Assembly (NCBI GenBank): GCA_047495785.1
Contig: JBLDXI010000001.1
Span: 3,968,001-4,032,000, forward strand
Direction of reading: 5' to 3'
Length of the DNA: 64,000 nt
Source of the DNA: Lepidodermella squamata
Taxonomy: Eukaryota; Gastrotricha
The notes below the pieces were generated by a model. The model made no database searches, was not told where the DNA came from, and was given only the letters and a program-made list of their open reading frames with translations. This document shows positions 44,181-54,266 of this stretch, in pieces. Made by a program: the position numbers and the translations under genes. Position 1 is the first letter of the stretch. Each line of letters begins with the position of its first letter.

Positions 44181-47100
44181 AAGGCAGGCGGGTTCAAACT
44201 GGCGTGGATAGCTTCGTCGTCCGAGTCGTCGGTGCACAGCGCATCGGCGACGTCGAACCCGTTTTGGCCGGCGGTTTTCGAAGCGCCGCCGCTGCAGCCG
44301 GGCGCCTCGCCGCGCCACACGCTCGCGCACCTCCGCCACCAGGCATCGACGTCGAGTGGCGAATTTCTAGACGGCGGACCGTCGCCTGGCGGGCCCTCGC
44401 CGTCGAATTCAGCGTCTTGGCCGCAGCAAATCGACGCGGTTGAGTTGCAACAGCTTGATATTATCGGCTCAGGCGGGTGCGGGCTGGTTTTTCGCGGCCG
44501 ATGGGGCAGTAAATTGGTGGCGATTAAGCAGATAAACCAGGGCAGTTTGCAGGCGGGTGGCGCTGGGCCGGATGGCGTGTCGTATGCGATGTCGACTGAA
44601 GCGTGGCTGCAGAGGTTTTTCAACGAAGCTCAAACGATATGGATGGCTCGTGATCACCCTCATGTTGTTCAGGTTTGTATTTTCGATTTTTTGGAAATAA
44701 TGTACATCAATTAAGGCGAATTATGAAATTTTGAATTATATTTTTGAATTACAGGTATGATTAATTTCACCTTGTCAATTCGGATCATTTGGAAAATAGC
44801 CACTTTAAAATCAAATTTAAACAAAATTTCTGCAGCTGTTGCATAAACAGCTCTTTAAAAAGCCGAATTTATATTCGGATTTAACGATTAAAAATGCGCT
44901 GAAGTTGATAGAAAATTACTTTGAGAGAAATCCTCTTTTCTTGTGGCAATTTTCATGTGTTGCGTTTTTATTTTATTTCGATCTCATTTATGAAAATAGA
45001 AACTGCTTATCTGTTTCTAAGTCTGTCTTTTTTACCGCTTGGCCGCAGTCATTTTGATTTGCAATCAGCCAATAGTCTACTGAGAAAATTTGATTATCCT
45101 CGATTATCCCAGTTCTAGTTTTGCGTTATAGCATTACGGCCGACGCAGTTTTTCATCGACTCAGAAAGTAATTTCCTGAGTTGATTTATCAAATTCGATT
45201 CCTCTCCTACCGACCTGAAAAATAGCCCTATTCTTATTTTGCTGTTATATTTTAATGCGCGCTCGCGAATTCATGCAGTCGATATATATAAACCAATATA
45301 AAGTCATCAACTGCAATCAGAGACTAAGAATTCCAGCCGACTCGCTTGTCGCTTGTAGCTTACTGCATGGTTTTTTAACTCGCCTAGCATCGATCCAAAG
45401 CTCGTACTTGTGTCCGGTTTCGCTGTAGCGCGAAGACGCCTAGTAGAAAGATAAATATTGAAATGAAACTCGAGATTTCCGTTCAAATTACTTACCGTCA
45501 TCGTTGACTATTCAATCCAGATAGGAAACGTGATCTTGATGCGGGATGCGGCCTGGCACCTGGCTCAGAGCCATTTAATGCCGCGATAAAATTGCATCCA
45601 TCATTATATGACCCTGCACTTATGAATCAGAGGCAAAGATGAACGTGTTTGAATATGTAGGTCCTAAAGTAGCTTTGGAAATCCCTCAATTTAGTTAAGG
45701 AAAAACTATAAACTTGATGAGTAATCGTGAGTAATTTAACAGATTTCATGCGTAGCATTTTGGAATTTTATCATGATTTTATCGGTCTCCCAGGTATTCT
45801 TACAAAGCCACTCCTTAGGTGATTAATTCAACAAAATTTCGCCAATTTAACACCCAAACTTGCCGTGTGAGATTCCGGGAAGTAAGATTTGCCCTGAGAG
45901 CATGCTGAAATGTAAGAGCTCAGCAGAGGAAGATAACGCGGCCGAATTTCCATCGATAATCCAAGCAGCGAGTTGCTGTTGCCTCTCAGCAACTGCCATC
46001 GAACCAAGCTTCTCCAGGTAGCGAACGTGCTTGCAGACCACACCATTGCCACTACGTTCGCAATGATAAGGTTTATAAGACAAATCGGCGTAAAATGCAA
46101 AGAAGCACTCATGGTAGATGCTGAAAACTTGAATTAAATGCCTTATACCAGATGTGGTTAAGGTCGGTGAATGAAGGAACATTGACGATTCCCCAGTCGT
46201 GCCATTTCACGTACTCTATCGAGAAATTCTTCAGGCGCAGATATTTATCGCATCGGTGACTCGAAGCTGGTCGGCTTTTCGGCTCTCGTACATCAGCCAG
46301 ACCAACCGCTTCGATTCTTGCTTGATTGCTATTTAGGACCTGGCTCAGTATAGGTTATTGAAAAAACTTCTATATTCAGTGATCTGCAATGCGGTTTTGT
46401 GTCACACAGACACTGATATTTATTGTTAATATGCTGGGAACTGGGAAATTCGATTTTCTACATTCAAAAATTACGTGAGAAACCCTAACATTTCTTGTTA
46501 TTAGGCTCCAATTTTTATTATAATCTAGTTTAATCTAATTTTGTCCATTTTTGTTTTTAGTTGCTTGGAGTATGCCTTCAACGCTACTGGCTCGTTTTCG
46601 AATTTTGCGCCGGTGGCGGTCTCGATTTCGTCATCGCAAGGTGTCGCCTCGCCCCGGCTGTCATCGTCGAGTGGGCGACCCAAATCGCCTCGGGCATGGA
46701 ATGGCTGCACAGCGTCGGCATCATACATCGAGATTTAAAATGTATAAAATTAAAATTCAAAATTCATTTCTTAACAAATCCTAATTTTAATTTTTTAACA
46801 GCGTGCAATATTTTGTTGAAATACCCGCTTCCTCAGCTGCAAATGGCCGATGCAATATCAGAGACTGATCAGTGGCCGAACAGCGATGTTGGCGAGGAGT
46901 ATGGCGGCAATTTTTCGCCGAGTAACCCCGACACTTACCCGCCGGTTATTCTGAAAATCGCCGATTTCGGCCTCGCCAGGCAGTTGTCGCTCGACAAGTC
47001 ACGCGTGACGGCTAAATATGCCGAGGGAACGGTGCGCTACTTGGCGCCTGAGGTTATCACGAGTCGGACGTATTCGAAAGCGTCCGATGTTTGGGCGTAT

Positions 47101-50100
47101 GGCGTTGTCTTCTGGGAGTTGCTCACCGGAGAACAGCCGTATCGCGACGTTGAAGAGTGCGCGGTTATGTTCCGGGTCGGCAGGCAGCGGAGATCACTTC
47201 TACCTGTACCGCCATCATGCCCACCGGCATTCGCGTCATTACTGGTGAGTAAAAAATCGGAAGCATGAAATTGGATATCCAAAATGCATCATGATAAAAT
47301 CCAAATTTTTTGAAAATTATGATTACTATTTTGTTTTTTTTTCGGTAAAATTCGGGAATTGAAAATATATTAAAAAAACATAATTATTTTGAATTAAACA
47401 TTTTTCGATTTTTAGAATGATTGCTGGTCGAGTGATCCGTTTAATCGGCCGTCGTTTGCAGCTATCATCGATCGTCTTTCATTATCGGATTTACGCGTTG
47501 CTGAGTTCACGCGAACTGGCACTGAGTTTTCGTCACTGCAGGACAGTTGGCGGCAAATTATCGAGAGTAAGTTGCTCTGTTTCTCTTGAAAATTCAAAAG
47601 CTACGATATGTCCCTTAAGAAATGCTCCGAAAAGGGGTCCAAAAGTCTATAATGAGCGGCTAGGAAAATTCTAAATGCTTCCAAAAGCCATGAAAATGTT
47701 TATTATGTATGACTTTTATCAACGGAAAAAAACCCATTGGAATCTGATCAGCCGGGCAAAATACCAAACCAGTTACCATCGGGTTTTTCCTGGTTTTCTT
47801 CCGTTAATTAGTGAAATTTTAGGTTACAGTTTAGAGCAAGGAATAAATGAATTTTCTGCAGAAAATTGAACAAATAAAAATTAGAAAATGGGACATGTTT
47901 CCCTAATTATTTTGGTACTGATATAAATTGATATAAAAAATTCCAAAAGTTTTCAATGTCAGCACTGCATGATATTCTAGGTTGACTTGGGCTAATTAAA
48001 TCGCAATGTGGCTTCATAACACCGTCGTTATAAGTTTTTGCTCATTAGCCTGATCGGTCACAAGACCTTAATGATAAAAAAATCGGATTTTGACAGCTGT
48101 TTTTTAATTTTCTCATTAAAATTCGAGCATTTTGATGATGAATTTCTCTATTTTTTAAATGAACAGCATTTCATTTTTTCAAAGAAATTCAACATCTCCT
48201 TCAATTTTATTTGAAGCATTTTTGTGGTAATTTTAATTGCGTTCTAAAATTATTTGCTGTTTTCCAGATTCATTCAACGAGTTGAGAGTTCGGCAAGAAG
48301 AACTCGAGCTAGCTGATCTAGCCCTGCGAGAGCGAGCCGCCCAGCAGCAAATCATCGACAACCGACTACGGCAATGGGAGCGGCAACTAGCCCAACGAGA
48401 GTTGCGAGTCGTCGAGCGCGAACTCCGCACCCTGTTCATAGATGACGACAGGTGGCGCCACAGTTCAGCAGCTATGCATGGCACCCCGGATCGAAGACGG
48501 CGCCGGTCGTCCTCAGACACCCATTTCTCCCTCTCCTCATTCCTATCACCTCGCTCGAACCGGCTTCGACCGCCTCACCGCGTTTCTCTATCGCATTTGC
48601 GGCGGGATCGCAATTTGATAAGTCGCCCGTTGGTTTCGACTATGCACGTGTCGCATGTGGTGGCTCCGGGTGCTCCGGCGGGTGTCGCGGCCGGCGGCCG
48701 GGTGCTGCCGGCTATCATCACGACGGGCGTTGTCGAGCCGGGAAGTGAGGCATCGGTGATTCACCACCACCCGCATCGCCTGCACATGGCTGGGCCGAAC
48801 AACGAGCTGAACATACCGCATGCTCCGCCGCCGTCTCGGTCGTGGATTTCGTCTATGCCTGACATTCTTGCATCGCCGTCGTCACCTTCGAGAAAGGTTC
48901 GAATTGCCTCGAAATTCTGATTTTGTAATAGATCTTGAAAAAATTGGCTAACATTTTGATTTTGAGCTGGTCAAATGAACACTGCCGTCATTCAAATGCC
49001 GGTACTTATTGCGTATTCTGTAAAAACCTCGCTTATTTCCATTTTTCTTCAATTTTCTCCTTTTGGAAATATTTTGAAAAAAAATATTTCTTAATTTTAA
49101 TTTTTTCTCTATTTATATTTTAGGGTGCGAGGCCGTCGAGGGTGCGTCAAGCGTTGACCGGGGCGTCTCGCCTGCTGGCAGCCGTTTTATTAGGCCACGA
49201 CCCGGCTGGACCGAGGCCGCCGTCTATTCCACTAATTTCAACTGCTGTCGACAACGTTTCGCAAGGCTCATCGGCTGTTTTCGGACCAAGTCTGGCCGCC
49301 GATCGACTCATAGGTAAATTTGATGATAAAAAATTAGGTAGAATCGAATAACTGGAACGATGAAATGAGTTTCGTGAAAGAAAGATGTGGGCTATTCTGT
49401 CTGAAAATAATTCAAGCTGAAAAATTTAGATATTAAAGGAGTGGGAGATCTTTCACTTCATTTAAAATTTCAGATTTTTCTTTAAATTTATCATTTTAAT
49501 TTCGTTAATATTTTTAATTTTGATAAAAATTCATAATTTAAATGCGGTTTTTTCCATTTTTTCCAAGATTATGAAACTGGTTCACATATGGCCGAACCAA
49601 GCCCGGCTCCTCGTCATCGCTTCTCAGCCGATGACGTCCTTTCCGCACCCCTGCCTACTTCAAGCCGATTCCAGCAACCAATTATTCAACAAAACCAGCA
49701 ATTACAACAACTACAGCAACAAGCATCAAACCGGTTATTCTACATTGACGAATCGTTTTCAAAAAGCGTCGCCGCAACTCCGACCCCGGATACTGTTCAG
49801 ACCCCGATAGGCGGATCACTGCTTTCGAACCATAACCAACCTCATTTATCGCCTCCACCTCAATCAAGCGCCGTTCATCTGAGCCTGCCAGCGCCGTCTA
49901 ATAACAATAATAACAACAGTAACAACTTCATTTCTTTCGAAGACCAGCAAAATTCGGTGATGACTGCTCGAATCGGCTCAAGACCAGCATATCTGCCCTT
50001 CGCCCCGGCCAGAAATTCTATTTCAGCGGCGAATCCTGCTGGGCAAAATAAGATTTTGAACCAAGTACCGGCGCAGAGTACTGATTCGGGCATGGCGCTG

Positions 50101-52832
50101 TCGAGTTTGTCACTGGGGTCGGTCTCGGGCGCGTCCGGCTCGCAGACCAGCGCCACGACACCGTTGGATGCGCAAGCTGGTAGTAGCAGTTCGCATTTTA
50201 CTGCACATGACCCTGTTTCGACAGCCGCTGTCAACGAAGCTTTTTTCAACCTGACAATTACAGGTTTGTATTTTCATCGAATTAACAGGGTTGATTTAGA
50301 GAATACTCGAACGAAGAATTTCGTACATTCATACTTATTAGTCCAATAATTCTCGAGAAGTCCAGGTTGATAGAAAAGGTCGGTAAACATTAATTATACT
50401 CAAAAACTTCTGGTTGTATAGTTGGGCCATAATGGTACCGGGCGCCTCTAATCCACGGCTTAGATGGTTCAACTATTCTCGAGATGGATGAAAGAGGTGC
50501 ATCGTGTTTAAAGACTCGATCATTCTCAGACCAACTAATATCGCGGAGCTTTTTTAGGTGGGACATGATGTAGTTCAACGAGGCATGGTTTTTTCCGTAC
50601 TATTCTCATTATGTTCAAGTACACCTCCTGAGGTTGCTGCTAAGGAAACGGTGTATTCGGTGGAAGGCGTCTGATTAGTCTTATAGTGATCAAGCGCTGA
50701 CTAGAACAATGGGCATTGATTGTAGCGGCAGAGGCCGCGTTTTCGGCAAACCGTACAGCTATGTAGTCTCATTCGAACGACGTAGTCATTGAAATAGTTG
50801 CAGCACCGCTGTGTGTCGGTGTGTCTTGGTCGGAAAATTGACTCGCACCCACTCTACAAATCGTTTGATGGGATAAGTTGACTGGCGCTTCGTTTGTGAT
50901 CCAGCGTAAACATTTTCAATGAATGCGACTTGGCTTTGAATAGCGGCCTGAAGCTCATCTTCCCCATCGAACTCCAACACCAGGTCGAATTCGCGCTCCA
51001 TTTGTTCGAGTTCGGCACAGGCAGCCAAATAACCGTTAATTTTCTCGATTGAATGTCCCTACCAATCGGACAAATCGAAATACCACCTGTAGCGCCGCGC
51101 GTCCGCATTAACGCAGCCGGCGTTGATCCATCAGCATTATTAATCGGGCAATGAAGGCGACTAGTTTATGCTAAGCGTTTTACATGCCAATGCTTTGCAT
51201 AATCAGATTTGTTATACTCAGCCTGGGCTAATAGTATCTGCCTGATTGTAGCCATTTTAGCGAGGTGAATGAGTCGATTTACTTCGAAAATGTGAATTTT
51301 TTCCCCAATATTGCAGACCAGTATCGCGAAAATTTCGATAGCAGAGATGTTTGCAATCAATAGCGTGCTTAATTTCAGCCGTTTATTTCAAGCGTTTCAG
51401 CTTACATTTCTTGGATTTCGGCACTGCTTCGGCCCCTGCTTTTTCAATAGCCGCAATAGAGTCAAGATGGAAACGATCAAGTTCGGTCACCGAGCCGCCT
51501 TCAACCAAATCGGGAATTTCTCTGAAATTTTCCTGCAAGACCCGTTGGAATTTTGGCCAAACAGCCCGTTACCAATCATACACAGCAGCATTATCGCCGT
51601 AACCAACATCAACATTCATCTAAGAAATTAACGCAGATCGCTTTCCGCGATTCCTCGTCAGCTTTGCGCGCACGAGCAGCAGCGCGATCAGCAGCTTCGC
51701 CGCGCGGCTTTAATTCCTCAAGCGCCTTCTTTATCTCAGGGTCGAAGTCCTCATGGTCAAAGGACGTCGGGCGATGCGGCCGGGCGTTGCCGCCGAACGC
51801 GGACGCAGGCCATCCTCTGCGCGTAAGGAGCATCTTCACTGTCGCGGCGTCTTTGCACATTAAGCCAAGTGCGCCACGACGACAGATCCATGGCTTCGCG
51901 ATCTTGGCCTCAGGTGAGACCGCTGTGAGCTCGCGCATGACGTCAACAAGCGAGTTGAACCGAGACGAGATGCCGTCGATAATTACGATGCGCTCTCGAG
52001 CTGAGACTTTGCCAACTTGGGTAGTGAAACCGTCGCCGGCGTCACCGCCTTCGTCAGCGCCATCCCCGCCCGAAGTCGCGCCGTCAACGACCATCGCATC
52101 TCCACCCTGCTCGACTACCAATGCCGCACAATCTCATTTGCTCAGTAGTCGCTCATTGAGGAGACCCCGCTACAGGGCCTCATCGTTAATAGGTTTCGAC
52201 GAAGCACATCCTGATCTTAGTCAGAAAGCTTGTAAAAGGTACTGGACCGGGGCACAAAAAGGGGTACATATTTACCGAAAAATTTATCTGAAAATATTAA
52301 GATATTTCTAATGAGTATCTGTTAATCCGTTGTGATATGCAGAGTTTAATTCAGCTTTTCAATGTTTACTTAGGTTCATCTGGCCGTCAGATTGGTTCAA
52401 CCGCGTCGAAATATGGCGGGCAACAAGCGGCGGCGTCGCGATATCGCCAAGCGCGTGGCAGTCTGTCAACTGATCTGGACGATCAAAGGTTATTTCCCAA
52501 CATTTTCTCGAATATTTCAATTTTTCGCCTGGTTCTATTTTACACTTATCGAATTTCTGATATTATCCAACTAAATTTTATTACTGAATAGCCAGAATTT
52601 AAGGATTCAAAAATTGAAACAAATGAAAATTGAAAGATTCAAGTTTTAACAAGAAATTCTTGTTTTTTCTGATAGGTCTGCAAGGCATAAGGCACAATCG
52701 TCACCCGGTGCTGCCAGTTTTAATGCCGTATCAAGCGTGTTGGAGACATCTACCGCCGACGAGCTAGCTAAAAGCGCCGCGTCAGATCTGACCGTGAAAC
52801 CACTGGATGGTTTCATCGAATCGACAAATTGA
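44181..52832 (+). CDS. Mixed-lineage kinase (MLK/MAP3K9-11, Slipper-like), 5' end unresolved
   Basis: Exons: 44181(open)-44672, 46561-46741, 46802-47244, 47416-47566, 48268-48896, 49124-49313, 49568-50263, 52374-52488 and 52676-52832; at least 1017 aa. The kinase domain shows IIGSGGCGLVFRG, VAIKQI, LVFEFCAGGGL, HRDLKSCNILL, ADFGLARQ, a TAKYAEGTVRYLAPEV activation segment and SDVWAYGVVFWELLTG, followed by DCWSSDPFNRPSF and LQDSWRQII as in MLKs. A Leu-zipper coiled coil follows (FNELRVRQEELELADLALRE...QWERQLAQREL). The rest is Ser/Pro/His/Gln-rich. Family MLKs carry an SH3 domain before the kinase and a CRIB motif after the zipper; I see neither. No ATG lies in frame before the kinase, so a 5' exon is missing. 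It would activate the JNK pathway. Introns of 1.9 and 2.1 kb carry other material. Confidence 0.85.
45312..46360 (-). pseudogene. Possible nested or decayed gene in the first MLK intron
   Basis: Three protein-like stretches occur on the minus strand. From about 46355 to 46130 a frame reads VLNSNQARIEAVGLADVRE... and KYLRLKNFSIEYVKWHDWGI; a different frame (46140-45847) continues IYHECFFAFYADLSYKPYHC...YLEKLGSMAVAERQQQLAAW. A 28-nt GT-AG segment or a frameshift separates them. Further down, ATGACG|GTAAGT at 45501 splices to an open 40-codon exon (TGHKYELWIDARRVKK). No family is recognised. It is either a small opposite-strand gene with a tiny intron or a pseudogene. Confidence 0.25.
50786..51028 (-). 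other. Retroelement gag-like open frame in the last long MLK intron
   Basis: An 80-codon frame reads LEQMEREFDLVLEFDGEDEL, then AAIQSQVAFIENVYAGSQTK, acidic and helical, reminiscent of gag proteins of BEL/Pao-like elements. No reverse transcriptase is nearby. Its initial residue is not an ATG, so an upstream part is missing. It ends at TGA and is probably a fragment. Confidence 0.3.
51061..51148 (-). pseudogene. Remnant of an ankyrin-gene 3' end in an MLK intron
   Basis: The minus strand reads INNADGSTPAALMRTRGATG then GISIC, matching the end of the last ankyrin repeat plus RTRGASGA of the gene at 54267-55431. The DNA block GCGCCGCGCGTCCGCA also occurs at about 54364-54379. No signal peptide or further repeats accompany it, so it is a relic. 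Confidence 0.5.
51609..52094 (-). CDS. Unplaced open frame, retroelement ORF1-like, within an MLK intron
   Basis: A 161-aa frame with ATG at 52094, opposite to MLK. The N-terminus is Gly/Asp/Ala-rich; a middle segment RIVIIDGISSRFNSLVDVMR..CRRGALGLMCKDAATVKMLL has a beta-alpha-beta rhythm like RRM-type domains in retrotransposon ORF1/gag proteins; the end is a charged helix (PEIKKALEELKPRGEAADRA). No zinc knuckles and no adjoining polymerase are seen. GC content is higher than in the surrounding intron, suggesting either selection or recent insertion. It could instead be a nested host gene. Function unknown. Confidence 0.4.
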   Translation of the reverse strand: MVVDGATSGGDGADEGGDAGDGFTTQVGKVSARERIVIIDGISSRFNSLVDVMRELTAVSPEAKIAKPWICRRGALGLMCKDAATVKMLLTRRGWPASAFGGNARPHRPTSFDHEDFDPEIKKALEELKPRGEAADRAAARARKADEESRKAICVNFLDEC

Positions 52833-52864
52833 AATTCCAGCAAAGAACTCGCAAACTTTTAAAG

Positions 52865-53038
52865 ATGATGGCTACGTTTTCAGTAAATTATAAAATTCTG
52901 GGTGGTATGAGAGAACGAGCTTGTGATAAATGTTCCAAGTTGACTGTCGAATTTAATAACCCAATTTTCTGCGGATGCAGGGTGGCTTTTGTGTTGTTGA
53001 TTTTACTCGTTGTTTTTGTTACGTTTTCCATGTTGTGA
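52865..53038 (+). CDS. Tail-anchored small ORF just downstream of MLK
   Basis: A 57-aa frame starts 32 bp after the MLK stop. It begins MMATFSVNYKILGGM, continues with a CDKCSK...FCGC cysteine pattern that could bind zinc, and ends in a hydrophobic helix (VAFVLLILLVVFVTFSML) typical of a tail anchor. A possible 3' splice or trans-splice acceptor (AAATTCCAG, ending 52840) lies just before it. It may be an independent gene, a dicistronic partner of MLK or a chance frame in the 3' UTR. Confidence 0.4.
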   Translation: MMATFSVNYKILGGMRERACDKCSKLTVEFNNPIFCGCRVAFVLLILLVVFVTFSML

Positions 53039-53377
53039 AGTTATATATCAAAAGTGAGGTGCTTTTTTACTCGAGCTGCAGTTGATCACACAACTCTAGT
53101 GAACAAAGAGCGCGGTTTATTTGATATTTGTTATACTACCTATTGATATGCCGATGATAGATTTTTCTGTCGCTGTTGAAACTCACGACGTGGCGACAAC
53201 GCTCGCTATTTTTTCAGTTTACGGAGAATAAAATGAACAGATTATTGAAAGCCGGCTTTTCATGTTCCTTTTACTCGACGGTAAAGACATAGATATCTTC
53301 AGTATAGGATTTTATTCGGATATATTGAAGCTACTTCCAATGTCCGCGTTGAAACATGAAACTCCGAATAAAGCGTA

Positions 53378-53729
53378 TTAATGAAATCTTCGGAAATGAG
53401 ACTCGCCGCGAGCTTTGTCCCAACCGGTGTTATCGCAATATGACAGCACGTAGCAAGTCTTAGCGCGGGTGTATACGTATGCTCCACAGTACTGGGCGTC
53501 GCACTCTCCTTCACACTCCTCACGAGACGAGATGTTTGAAAGAGTATCCATGACGTTTGTGCTCCCTTCAACCGAACCTTTGTTGAAGCAAGAATATCGT
53601 CCCGTAATAAAACCTGTAATGTTGGTAGAATTACTAGTCAGTGTCCTAAGGCGTTACGTGGAAATCCTTACCGGCAGAAACCGTGGAAATAATTGCGGCA
53701 ACGAAAAGTAGCGTGATGTGACTGCGCAT
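53378..53729 (-). CDS. Small secreted single-domain PAN/apple-like protein
   Basis: Exons on the minus strand are 53672-53729 and 53378-53613 (58 bp intron, phase 1), giving 97 aa. Exon 1 is almost purely a signal peptide (MRSHITLLFVAAIISTVSA). Exon 2 encodes one small domain: YSCFNKGSV, then SSREECEGECDAQYCGAYVY, then KTCYVLSYC. The order SxEEC-x3-C-x4-CxAYVY-x5-C is the core of PAN/apple domains, which bind proteins or sugars outside cells. The correct frame differs from the long open frame at this place, so it is easily missed. Role unknown. It lies between MLK and the ankyrin genes. Confidence 0.7.
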
Positions 53730-54266
53730 TGTTGAAAAAAAGTGTGAGCTATAGGTAATGATGAATTCATGGTTTACATCTGGTTTATATGCTGCTCAAC
53801 TTGACGCATATCATGACCGCGACCTTAGCGATGGAGAAGCAAGGTATCCAATCTTTGTTTTAAACTAAAGCCGAGGCCAGTTCTGGGATATGTGTGGTTT
53901 ACAAAGCATCTTAAACGAGATCAGAAACAGAAGAAAGGCGAGCCCGTTTTACTAAAATTAAAAAGTAGAGAGAAACATATCGCTCAATGACCCAGCCCTC
54001 TTCCCGAGTAATACGGTTGACCGTGAGCTTCTTGCGTTGCCTTTTGTCACCGCTGCATACTGCATACTTAATAATAGTATATTTTTGTTGCTGGTTCAAA
54101 ATAACAACATAAAGGCAATTTCCTTTATTTTTTACATGATATCTATCAGGTTAGTTTTACGACTGTCAAAACATTTCACTCCAAGCACGTGATTTGACAA
54201 CGCTTAAGTTTAACAACATACACTCAAGAGCGCATCTTTAGTACACAAATCATCGTCACAAAGCTA
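53730..54266. other. Intergenic, no gene seen
   Basis: Promoter side of the PAN-like gene and 3' flank of the first ankyrin gene. Short frames only. Confidence 0.4.

Noticed and set aside
47700-47830. Imperfect inverted repeat in an MLK intron
   Set aside because: Arms (ACGGAAAAAAACCC and GGGTTTTTCC...TTCCGT) pair poorly and are A/T-run driven.
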